This document shows, piece by piece, positions 16,784 to 24,179 of a stretch of DNA of 50,101 nucleotides. Under the pieces are notes generated by a model, which worked only from the letters and a program-made list of their open reading frames with translations, made no database searches and was not told where the DNA came from. Made by a program: the position numbers and the translations under genes. The stretch comes from Planctomycetales bacterium 71-10 (GTDB lineage: Bacteria; Planctomycetota; Planctomycetia; Isosphaerales; Isosphaeraceae). The DNA is taken from the NCBI GenBank assembly GCA_001898385.1, contig MKTT01000058.1:159011-209111 (forward strand), in the 5' to 3' direction. Each line of letters opens with the position of its first letter. The first letter of the stretch is position 1.

Positions 16784-17476
16784 ATGCTCGGAACGTGCGT
16801 GCGCAGGTGCCTGGCCGTGGTCGCCCCGGCGGCGATCGTCGTGATCCTGGGGGCGGCCGGCGGCGGCGACGTCCCCTCGGGGCTGGAGGCCGACCCGGCC
16901 GGCTGGGTCGACCTGCTCGGCCCGTCGAGCGCCGGCCTGGACGCCTGGACCCGCGAGCCCATCCCCGGCGGCGGCGACCTCGTCGAGGATTCGCCCTGGG
17001 CCCTGGATCGCGCCACGGGCCTCCTGACCGCGACGGCCCCCGGGCCCGACCGCGAGTGGCTGCGGCTGGACCAGGTGATGCTGGACTTCGCCCTGCACGT
17101 CGAATGGCGGGTCGTCCCCGACCCGGCGGTGAAGGACCCGGCCGGCGGCGTCTACGTCCGCAACTCCAACGACGCCGGCTGGTGGCACGAGGCCCGCATC
17201 GGCGACGCCTCGGCCGGCTATCTCGTCGGCGCGACCTACGCCAACCTCCTCACCAAGCCCTTCGACCTGTCCGCCGAGGTGAAGGAGAAGCGGGTCAAGC
17301 CGGCCGGCGAGTGGAACTCCTACGAGCTGACCGTGAAGGGACGCTCCGTGACCCTGTGGATCAACGGCGCCGTCGCCAACGAGTGGAAGGGCTGCGGCGT
17401 CCCGCGCGGCTACATCGGCCTGGAGGTCGAGCGCGGCAAGGTCGAGTTCCGCAACCTCAAGCTCAAGGCGCTGTGA
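16784..17476 (+). CDS. secreted DUF1080 (LamG-like) protein
   Basis: A 230-residue exported protein with a signal sequence (CLAVVAPAAIVVILGAAGGG) and one DUF1080 jelly-roll domain: WVDLLGPSSAGLDAWT, then VEWRVVPDPAVKDPAGGVYV, then EWNSYELTVKGRSVTLWING. The family (also called 3-keto-disaccharide hydrolase domain) is greatly expanded in planctomycetes and related to glucanase-like folds; some members act on 3-keto-glycosides. Substrate not predictable here. Its GTGA end overlaps the possible start of the next gene. Confidence 0.85.
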   Translation: MLGTCVRRCLAVVAPAAIVVILGAAGGGDVPSGLEADPAGWVDLLGPSSAGLDAWTREPIPGGGDLVEDSPWALDRATGLLTATAPGPDREWLRLDQVMLDFALHVEWRVVPDPAVKDPAGGVYVRNSNDAGWWHEARIGDASAGYLVGATYANLLTKPFDLSAEVKEKRVKPAGEWNSYELTVKGRSVTLWINGAVANEWKGCGVPRGYIGLEVERGKVEFRNLKLKAL

Positions 17477-17790
17477 GCGAACTTCCCATGACCTCCCTCC
17501 TCGGCCGCCTGTTCGCCCCGAAGGACGACGACGCCACGCCCCTCCGGATCACCGTCTACTCGCGGGGGGGCTGCGGCTGCTGCCGCAAGGCGAAGGACGT
17601 GCTGGAGGGCTTCCGCGCGAAGTATCGCATCGAGGTCGAGGAGGTCGACGTCGACGCCGACCCCGCGCTCCGCGACCGCTACGGGATGGAAGTCCCGGTC
17701 GTCGCGGTCGCGGGCAAGGTGCGGTTCCGGGGGAAGGTCGACCCGGTGATGCTCGGACGCCTGCTCCGCGCCGAGGCCCCGCGGGCCTGA
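17473..17790 (+). CDS. glutaredoxin-like/DUF836 thiol protein
   Basis: A 105-residue thioredoxin-fold protein with the redox motif GGCGCCRKAKDVLEGF, beta strands RITVYSR and IEVEEVDV, and the cis-Pro strand MEVPVVAVAGKVRFRG. It resembles the small DUF836/glutaredoxin family that reduces disulfides or binds metal clusters; partners are unknown. The GTG at 17473 overlaps the previous stop by four bases (GTGA); an ATG at 17488 is an alternative. Its stop is two bases from the end of the convergent phosphatase gene. Confidence 0.82.
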   Translation: MSELPMTSLLGRLFAPKDDDATPLRITVYSRGGCGCCRKAKDVLEGFRAKYRIEVEEVDVDADPALRDRYGMEVPVVAVAGKVRFRGKVDPVMLGRLLRAEAPRA

Positions 17791-17792
17791 CC

Positions 17793-18422
17793 TCACGCCA
17801 CCGGCCGCGCGGGCGACGGGGCGACGACGACGTTGAGGGCGTCGGCCCGCCAGGCGGTGCCGTCGTACGCCAGGTCGTTGATCGAGGCGAAGTCGATCGC
17901 GATCCGGTCGAAGTCGGCCGGCGTGCGATCGGCCAGCAGGTTGAGCAGGGCCACGCGGATCACGATCCCGTGCGCGATCACGACGAGCCGGCCGCCGGGG
18001 TGGCGACGGCGGAGGTCGTCGAGGACCGGCAGGACGCGGCGGCCGATCGCGGCGAACGACTCGCCGCCGGGGTGGCTGAACTCCAGGTCGCCGGCCATCC
18101 AGCGCCGCTTCGATTCCTCGTACACGGCCCAGCCGTCCTGGCGGCTCACGCCGCTGAGCGTCCCGATCTTCCGCTCGTGCAGTTCGGGGACCACGACGGG
18201 CTCCAGCCCCAGCGCCGCGGCGACCGGCGTCGCGGTGGCGACCGCCCGGCGCATCCCGGAGCAATAGACGGCCTCCGCCCCCGCGACGGCCAGGCGATCG
18301 GCCAGGGCACGCGCCTGGTGCTCGCCCCAGGCGCTGAGGAGGACGTCGGACTCGGCCCCGTGGAAGACGTCGGGCGTGGCGGTCTCGGCGTGTCGGATCA
18401 GGGCCAGGTGCGTTTCCTGCAA
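17793..18422 (-). CDS. histidine phosphatase (phosphoglycerate-mutase-like) family protein
   Basis: A 209-residue member of the histidine phosphatase superfamily. It has the RHAE motif (LALIRHAETA) near residue 10, the second Arg (CSGMRRAVATA), the catalytic Glu region ELHERKIGTLSG and the second His (VVIAHGIVIRV). It hydrolyses phosphomonoesters; possible roles are a phosphoglycerate mutase-like, alpha-ribazole phosphatase-like or sugar-phosphatase activity. The TTG at 18422 is chosen because GGGAG precedes it and the longer frame runs into the divergent adk region with unconserved sequence. Start uncertain by some residues. Confidence 0.82.
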   Translation of the reverse strand: MQETHLALIRHAETATPDVFHGAESDVLLSAWGEHQARALADRLAVAGAEAVYCSGMRRAVATATPVAAALGLEPVVVPELHERKIGTLSGVSRQDGWAVYEESKRRWMAGDLEFSHPGGESFAAIGRRVLPVLDDLRRRHPGGRLVVIAHGIVIRVALLNLLADRTPADFDRIAIDFASINDLAYDGTAWRADALNVVVAPSPARPVA

Positions 18423-18534
18423 CGGCTTGCTCCCGGGCGAGGCGGGGGGCGACAATGGGGCGGGGCCCCCGGGCCCGCCATCACGCCGGTCGACCGTCCA
18501 GGCCGGGCGTTCCGTCTCAAACCAAGGTATCGCG

Positions 18535-19215
18535 ATGACCGCCGACGGGAACAGCCAAGACCTCGCCGCCCGCAAGGGCAAGTACCGCACCATCCTCCTC
18601 TTCGGCATGCCCGGCAGCGGCAAGGGGACCCAGGGGGCCGTCCTGGGCAAGATCCCCGAATTCGTCCACATCTCCATGGGCGACGTCTTCCGCAAGATCC
18701 CCCGCCTGGGCAAGATCGGCGCGGAGATCGAGAGCTTCACCTCGGTCGGCAAGATGGTCCCCGACGAGCTGACGTTCCGCATCTTCGAACGTCACATGAA
18801 GATCCTGGAACTCCAGGAATTCTTCATCCCCGAATTCAACACCCTGATCCTCGACGGCCTCCCGCGCAGCTACGCGCAGGCCGAACGGCTGTCCAGCCTG
18901 CTGGACGTGGTCCAGATCTTCCACCTGAAGATCCAGGACGAGAAGAGCGCCATCAAGCGACTCCGGGCCCGCGCCCTGCTGGAGAACCGGCTCGACGACA
19001 TGAACGAGGACGTCATCCGGCGTCGGCTCGCGACGTATCATGAAGAAACGATCAAGACGCTGAGCTTCTACGACCCGGCCCTGATCTTCGACGTCGAGGC
19101 CGGCCAGGACATGATCGACGTCCTCAGGGACATCGTCGACCGCCTCTCGGACATCAAGCGGATCGCGACCCCGCCGAAGTCGGCCCCCGAGGCCGTCGCC
19201 GACGCCGTCCGCTGA
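18535..19215 (+). CDS. adk: adenylate kinase family protein
   Basis: Transfers a phosphate between ATP and AMP. The 226-residue product has the P-loop GMPGSGKGT (residues 24-32), the AMP site HISMGDVFRK, DGLPRSYAQAE (the family DGFPR motif with Leu) and the lid-side RRRLATYHEET. There is no Cys4 zinc finger, and the lid segment around ALLENRLDDMNED is short. AAGG lies about eight bases before the ATG. It could be the main Adk or a nucleoside-monophosphate kinase paralogue. Confidence 0.85.
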   Translation: MTADGNSQDLAARKGKYRTILLFGMPGSGKGTQGAVLGKIPEFVHISMGDVFRKIPRLGKIGAEIESFTSVGKMVPDELTFRIFERHMKILELQEFFIPEFNTLILDGLPRSYAQAERLSSLLDVVQIFHLKIQDEKSAIKRLRARALLENRLDDMNEDVIRRRLATYHEETIKTLSFYDPALIFDVEAGQDMIDVLRDIVDRLSDIKRIATPPKSAPEAVADAVR

Positions 19216-19232
19216 TCCCGACGCCGGGCCGG

Positions 19233-19244
19233 CCCCCCCCCCCC
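19233..19244. repeat. 12-base C homopolymer tract
   Basis: Twelve consecutive C in the adk-OPT intergenic gap, about 60 bases before the OPT start codon. Such tracts can slip and change promoter or leader spacing; they are also prone to sequencing error. Confidence 0.6.
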
Positions 19245-19304
19245 GCCCGGCCGGGCCTCCCCCCGTCCCCGCCCGACCGCCGCACCTCGCAGGAGAGCCG
19301 CCCG

Positions 19305-21488
19305 ATGGCGCACGCGCCCGACGCCGAGTTCCAGCCGTTCGTCCCCGCCTCGCAGGAGCCCCCCGAGCTGACGTTCCGGGCCGTCGCCCTGGGGTCGCTG
19401 CTGGGGGTGATCTTCGGGGCGTCGTCGCTCTACCTGTTCCTGAAGGTGAGCATGACGGTCTCGGCGTCGATCCCGGTGGCCGTGCTGGCGATCACCATCT
19501 TCCGCGGCCTCTCGCGCGCCTTCGGGCTGCGGCGGGCGACGATCCTGGAGAACAACATCGTCCAGACCGCGGGCTCGGCCGGCGAGTCGATCGCCTTCGG
19601 CGTCGGCGCCACGATGCCCGCCCTGATGCTGCTGGGGTACGGCCTGGATTGGTCGCGGGTGATGCTCGTCTCGGTCCTCGGCGGCCTGCTGGGGATCCTG
19701 ATGATGATCCCCCTGCGCAAGGCGTTCATCGTCAAGCAGCACAGGGCCCTGCCGTATCCCGAGGGGACCGCCTGCGCCAAGGTGCTGATGGTCGGCGAGC
19801 GGGGCGGGTCGAACGCGCGCACCGTCTTCCTCGGCTTCGGCCTGGGCGGGATCTACAAGCTGTTGATGCAGGGGTTGAAGCTCTGGCCGGCCGAGTGGGA
19901 CCGGGCCGTCACCGGGATCAAGGGGTACAGCAAGGCGACGGTCGCCATGGAGCCGGACCCGACCTTGCTGGGCGTCGGCTACATCATCGGCCCGAGGATC
20001 GCCTCGATCATGGTCGGCGGCGGCCTGCTGACCTCGCTGATGCTGGTGCCGATGATCGCCTACTTCGGCGAGGGGCTGACGGCCCCCCTGCCCCCGGGCC
20101 AGGTGAAGATCGCCGAGATGTCCGCCGGCCAGATCTCCGGCCAGTATGTCCGCTACATCGGCGCGGGGGCCGTGGCGACGGGAGGCATCCTCAGCATGCT
20201 CAACGCCCTGCCGCTGATCCTCTCATCCCTGGCCGGCAGCCTGAAGGCCCTGAAGTCGTCCGACCCGGCGGGGGGGGGCGAGGCCGGCGCTCCGCGGACG
20301 GATCGCGACATCCCCATGGGGCTCGTCCTGCTCGGGACGCTCGGCCTGGTCGGGCTGATCGCGGCCTCGCACCTGATCCCGGCCGACCCGGTCGGCCGCG
20401 TCGCCGGCGCGGTGCTGATCGTGCTGTTCGGCTTCCTGTTCGTCACGGTCAGCTCGCGGATCACGGGCGTCATCGGCTCGTCGTCGAACCCGATCTCGGG
20501 CATGACCATCGCCACCCTGCTCCTCACCTGTCTCATCTTCGTGATGCTGGGCTGGGTCGGCGGGGAATATCGCCTCATCGCACTCTCGATCGCGGCGGTC
20601 GTCTGCATCGCCTCGTCGAACGGCGGGACGACGTCGCAGGACCTCAAGACGGGCTATCTCGTCGGCGCGACCCCCTGGAAGCAGCAGGTCGCGATCCTGG
20701 TGGGGGCGCTGCTCTCCGCCGTGGTGATGGGCGGGACCCTGATCGTCCTGAACGACGCCTACACGACCGTCTCCGACCGGCCGGCTGACCTGCCGACCGT
20801 CGCCGCCCCGGCCGACCTGGCCGAAACCTACCAGCACGAGGGGAAGACGTACAAGGTCTGGCGGCTGACCGCCCCGATCGACGGGGCGCTCCCGGGCGTC
20901 TACCTCGTCGACGAGGCGAACAAGCCGGCCTGGCTCATCGACCCGGGCATCGGCGGCCGGCTCGACTACACCACGAGCGGCGCGGCGATCAAGAAATTCA
21001 ACCCGGCGCAGCCCCGACTCTTCGCCACGATCATCGACGGCATCATGTCGGGCGACCTCCCCTGGGGCCTGGTGATCCTGGGGGCCGTGCTGGCGATCGT
21101 GGTGCAGCTCGCCGGGGTCTCGGCCCTGGCGTTCGCCGTGGGCGTCTACCTGCCGCTCTCCACGACCCTGCCGATCTTCGTCGGCGGCCTGATCCGGCTG
21201 ATCGTCGACCGCATCCGGAAGTTCACCCCCGAGGACTCCGAGACCAGCCCCGGCACCATGATGTCCACCGGCCTGATCGCCGGCGGATCGCTGGCCGGCA
21301 TCCTGATCGCGCTGCTGGTCGTCTTCGAGGGGCTGGGTAAGGCCGTCGACTTCTCACACACGCCGCCCGGCGGCGAGACGGAATACCTCCTCCCCGCGCT
21401 CGGCGCCTTCGCCGTGCTGGCCGTCGCCCTCCTGGCAGTCGCCCTGGCCGGCCGGCGCGAGGACATGGAGCCCGCCGAGGCCCCCTGA
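19305..21488 (+). CDS. OPT-family oligopeptide transporter
   Basis: A 727-residue polytopic membrane protein of the bacterial OPT family. It has the N-terminal ELTFRAVALGSLLGVIFG, VSMTVSASIPVAVLAI, GSAGESIAFGVG, ALPYPEGTACAKVL and, later, ISGMTIATLL and SSNGGTTSQDLKTGYLVGATPW, all family signatures, with about 14-16 hydrophobic segments. It is expected to take up peptides or metal-chelate complexes using proton symport; substrate unknown. A long hydrophilic insert (about residues 490-560) faces outward. CAGGAGAG lies upstream of the ATG at 19305. Confidence 0.93.
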   Translation: MAHAPDAEFQPFVPASQEPPELTFRAVALGSLLGVIFGASSLYLFLKVSMTVSASIPVAVLAITIFRGLSRAFGLRRATILENNIVQTAGSAGESIAFGVGATMPALMLLGYGLDWSRVMLVSVLGGLLGILMMIPLRKAFIVKQHRALPYPEGTACAKVLMVGERGGSNARTVFLGFGLGGIYKLLMQGLKLWPAEWDRAVTGIKGYSKATVAMEPDPTLLGVGYIIGPRIASIMVGGGLLTSLMLVPMIAYFGEGLTAPLPPGQVKIAEMSAGQISGQYVRYIGAGAVATGGILSMLNALPLILSSLAGSLKALKSSDPAGGGEAGAPRTDRDIPMGLVLLGTLGLVGLIAASHLIPADPVGRVAGAVLIVLFGFLFVTVSSRITGVIGSSSNPISGMTIATLLLTCLIFVMLGWVGGEYRLIALSIAAVVCIASSNGGTTSQDLKTGYLVGATPWKQQVAILVGALLSAVVMGGTLIVLNDAYTTVSDRPADLPTVAAPADLAETYQHEGKTYKVWRLTAPIDGALPGVYLVDEANKPAWLIDPGIGGRLDYTTSGAAIKKFNPAQPRLFATIIDGIMSGDLPWGLVILGAVLAIVVQLAGVSALAFAVGVYLPLSTTLPIFVGGLIRLIVDRIRKFTPEDSETSPGTMMSTGLIAGGSLAGILIALLVVFEGLGKAVDFSHTPPGGETEYLLPALGAFAVLAVALLAVALAGRREDMEPAEAP

Positions 21489-21736
21489 GCGTTCGAGTCC
21501 CTACGCAACCGTTCGACTTTCCTCCGTTCCTCGTCGCGCCCCCCGTTTTGGGGACATCGGCCTTCCGAGAGGGCACGACGATCGGTAGCGGCTGCGGAGG
21601 GGCGACCATGAAGATCGGAGCCGGAGCGACGGCAGACCTGGAAGGCCGGACGAGGGCTGTCGGGCATCGCAGCCGACCGGGCGCTTCGAGCCGTTGCCCC
21701 TGCGTCGAAAAGACTCGGAGAGGCCGACGACGACGG

Positions 21737-21784
21737 CCTTCCCCCCTCGCGGGGGAAGGTGGCCCGAAGGGCCGGATGAGGGGG
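21737..21784 (+). repeat. palindromic intergenic repeat, copy 5
   Basis: CCTTCCCCC-ctc-gCGGGGGAAGG, then GGCCC-GAA-GGGCC, then GGATGAGGGG. Same layout and orientation as copy 2, with compensating changes in the first stem. Confidence 0.8.
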
Positions 21785-21860
21785 AGGACGAACGAGACGG
21801 CCGCCGGGATCCCGAGCCGGTCGGGCGGGCTTTCGAATCCCGACGGGCCTCCTGTTTCGC

Positions 21861-21916
21861 CCCCCCCTCTACTGAGCCCTGCGGGGTCTGTCTTCCCCCC
21901 GCGAAGGGGGAAGACC
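21861..21916 (-). repeat. palindromic intergenic repeat, copy 6 (divergent, inverted)
   Basis: CCCCCTCTACTGAG, CCCTGCGGGG, then GTCTTCCCCC-gcgaa-GGGGGAAGAC. Inverted relative to copy 5, 77 bp away, repeating the head-to-head arrangement of copies 2 and 3. Confidence 0.65.
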
Positions 21917-22238
21917 TTCGCTCGGCCCGCTTCACCTGTCGCGCGGCCGGCGCGCCCTCGGCACTCCCACGATCCACAAGCGCCGCGGAACGATGCCGTC
22001 GCCGGCGCGACTTCCGCGTTTTTTCGCATCGACTTCGACGGACCAACCCAACACACGGGCTCGAAACCGACGCCGCAAAGTCATTCGGATCATCGCCTTA
22101 CGCGCCGAACACCGCGTAACGACCAGCCTCCCGCCGCCGCGAACGGAGCCAAATCCGGGCCGGCCGGCCGCGATGCAGTAGACTAGAGGAATCCCAGCCC
22201 CCTTTGGATCCGCACGCCAGCGACGGGAGCCGCCTTTC

Positions 22239-23159
22239 ATGCCTGGGCCGATGACCGGACTGATCCCCGCCCCCCACACCCCGTTCCACGCCGACGGGTC
22301 CCTCAACCTCGACGCGATCGCGCTCCAGGCCGAGCTGTTCCGCGAGTGCGGGCTCGATACGGTCTTCGCCGGCGGGACGACCGGCGAGTGGTCCTCGATG
22401 ACCCTGGACGAGCGTCGGGCCGTGGCCGAGCGGTGGCGCGAGGTCGGCGGCGACACGCTGAAGGTCGTGCTCCACGTCGGGGCCAACTGCCAGGCCGACG
22501 CCGTCGCGCTGGCCGCGCACGCCCGGGAGATCGGCGTCGCGGCCGTCTCGGCCGTGGCCCCCGGCTACTTCAAGCCGACCCGGATCGTCGACCTGGTCGA
22601 CTTCTGGGAGCCCATCGCCGCCGCGGCGGCCCCCCTGCCGTTCTACATCTACGACTTCCCCGGCATGACGGGCGTCAGCCTCCCCATGTCGCAGGTCATC
22701 CGCGAGGCCAGGCCCCGCATCCCCAACCTGGTCGGGCTGAAGTTCACCAACAGCGACTTCGTCGAGATCCAGCAGTGCATCCGGCTGGACGACGGGGCCT
22801 ACGGCGTCCTGCTCGGATTCGACGAGTGCTACCTCGTCGGCCTGGCCCTGGGGATGACCGGCTCGGTCGGCAACACCTACAACTATGCGAGCCCGATCTT
22901 CCGGCGGATCGACGCCGCCTTCGCGAAGGGCGACTTCGAAGCCGCGCGCCGCGAGCAACGCATCGCCGTCGACATGGTGAAGGTCCTCCAGGAGTTCGGC
23001 TTCCAGGCCGCGTCGAAGGCCGTGATGGGGATGCTGGGCGTCGACTGCGGCCCTGTCCGCCCTCCCGTCCGGAACCTGACCCGGGCCGAGACGCTCTCCC
23101 TGTGGGAGAAGCTCTCCCCGCTCGACGCCTTCCCCAGGCCGCTGCGCAAGCCCGAGTGA
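22239..23159 (+). CDS. DapA/NanA-family aldolase, N-acetylneuraminate lyase-like
   Basis: A 306-residue class I (Schiff-base) aldolase of the dihydrodipicolinate synthase/N-acetylneuraminate lyase family. It has GGTTGEWSSMT (the family GSTGE loop), the catalytic Tyr Y138 in FYIYDFPGMTGV, and the Schiff-base Lys K168 in VGLKFTNSDF. These last blocks resemble N-acetylneuraminate lyase more than DapA. It probably cleaves or makes a 2-keto acid sugar; sialate or another keto-deoxy sugar acid is possible. GGGAG lies about 10 bases before the ATG. No other sialic acid genes are nearby, so the substrate is not settled. Confidence 0.88.
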   Translation: MPGPMTGLIPAPHTPFHADGSLNLDAIALQAELFRECGLDTVFAGGTTGEWSSMTLDERRAVAERWREVGGDTLKVVLHVGANCQADAVALAAHAREIGVAAVSAVAPGYFKPTRIVDLVDFWEPIAAAAAPLPFYIYDFPGMTGVSLPMSQVIREARPRIPNLVGLKFTNSDFVEIQQCIRLDDGAYGVLLGFDECYLVGLALGMTGSVGNTYNYASPIFRRIDAAFAKGDFEAARREQRIAVDMVKVLQEFGFQAASKAVMGMLGVDCGPVRPPVRNLTRAETLSLWEKLSPLDAFPRPLRKPE

Positions 23160-23197
23160 ACCTCGGGCCCGCGCCGCTCTTTCTCAATCCGAAGCGC

Positions 23198-24007
23198 TCA
23201 GTCCGCCAGGGGCATGATCTCCACCTTGCGGAACTCGACCGGGTGCGACTCCGCCTGGAGGGCGATCCAGCCCCCGGCGAGGTCGCGCCGGCCGTCCTTG
23301 ATGAGAGGGCCGCCGTCGGGGTCGTTGGCGTCGAGCTGCGGCTTCTCGTATTCCATGACGAGCTGGCCGTTCACATAGTTCTTGATCGGGCCGAAGCCGT
23401 GGCACTCGACCTCCACCGTGACCCACTGGTCGCCGCGGAAGGTGCCCGACTTCGAATCGGTGCAGTGCTGGGTGATGAGCTTGCCGTCCATGGTGAAGAC
23501 CGTCCCGGGCGAGCAGACGTTGGCCGTCGGCCGCTTGCCGGTCTCGCCGCCGCCGAGGAACTGGATCTCCAGCGAGGCCGGGAAGTCCTGGTCCTTCCGC
23601 ATCGTCGTCGGGTCCTGGCTGTAGAGCATCGCCCCGCTGTTGCGGAAGGCCCAGCCCGGCCCCTTCTTGCACTGCTCGCCGACGAATCGGTACTCCACCC
23701 GGAGCTTGTACTTGGTGAACGGCCGGTAGAAGAACAGGTGCCCGAACTCCCCCCTGAACTCGTCCCACCGATCGTAGGAAACCTTCAGGACGCCGTCCTC
23801 GACGCGGAAGGTGTCGCGGTAGTTCTCCCCGAGCGGGCTGCTGACGAACTTGGGGATCCAGCCTTCCAGGTCCTTGCCGTTGAACAGGCTGGTCCACTTG
23901 CCGGGCTCGAATTCGGTCGGGACCTGGGCCGAGGCCGGGCCCGAGGCGAGGGCGAAGCAGCCCAGCGCGAGGGCGACGAGGCGGGTCGGGGCGTGGCGAG
24001 CGGTCAT
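23198..24007 (-). CDS. secreted DUF1080 protein
   Basis: A 269-residue exported protein with a signal peptide (LVALALGCFALASGPASAQ) and one DUF1080 domain: WTSLFNGKDLEGWIPK, YKLRVEYRFVGEQ, GWAFRNSGAMLYSQ, LEIQFLGGG, ITQHCTDSKSGTF and a terminal VEFRKVEIMPL strand. The family is linked to polysaccharide or glycoside degradation in planctomycetes; some members are 3-keto-disaccharide hydrolases. Four cysteines in the mature part could form disulfides. The ATG at 24007 follows GGAG at proper distance. It is divergent from the kinase gene and convergent with the aldolase gene, so it is transcribed alone. Confidence 0.9.
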   Translation of the reverse strand: MTARHAPTRLVALALGCFALASGPASAQVPTEFEPGKWTSLFNGKDLEGWIPKFVSSPLGENYRDTFRVEDGVLKVSYDRWDEFRGEFGHLFFYRPFTKYKLRVEYRFVGEQCKKGPGWAFRNSGAMLYSQDPTTMRKDQDFPASLEIQFLGGGETGKRPTANVCSPGTVFTMDGKLITQHCTDSKSGTFRGDQWVTVEVECHGFGPIKNYVNGQLVMEYEKPQLDANDPDGGPLIKDGRRDLAGGWIALQAESHPVEFRKVEIMPLAD

Positions 24008-24107
24008 GGGGGCGCACTCCAGGATCGGGTCGAAGCGGTCGCGAGGCCCCCATCTTCGCCGCGGCGGCGGGGGGAGTCCAGGGGCCGAACGGCGGCGATG
24101 CACGCAC

Positions 24108-24137
24108 TTGATGCCTCCGGACGCGCCTTGCGATAAT
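24108..24137 (+). promoter_or_regulatory. candidate promoter of the kinase gene
   Basis: TTGATG (24108-24113), an 18-bp spacer and GATAAT (24132-24137), 42 bases before the kinase ATG, in the divergent gap shared with the DUF1080 gene. Confidence 0.45.
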
Positions 24138-24179
24138 TTCACCTTGCACATCCGTCGCCCCCAAATCCTGGACGATCCG

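Larger units (their letters stand above)
21489..22238. other. gene-free 750-bp intergenic region
   Basis: No convincing coding sequence. Open frames here translate the palindromic repeat (for example PSPLAGEGGPKGRMRG), a familiar artefact. Two divergent repeat copies lie at 21737-21784 and 21861-21916, the rest is lower-GC unique sequence, and the upstream region of the next gene begins at about 22150. Confidence 0.6.

Noticed and set aside
21548..22186. Open frame of 212 codons in the OPT-aldolase gap
   Set aside because: It translates the palindromic repeats into the well-known artefact peptide PSPLAGEGGPKGRMRG and has no conserved core.
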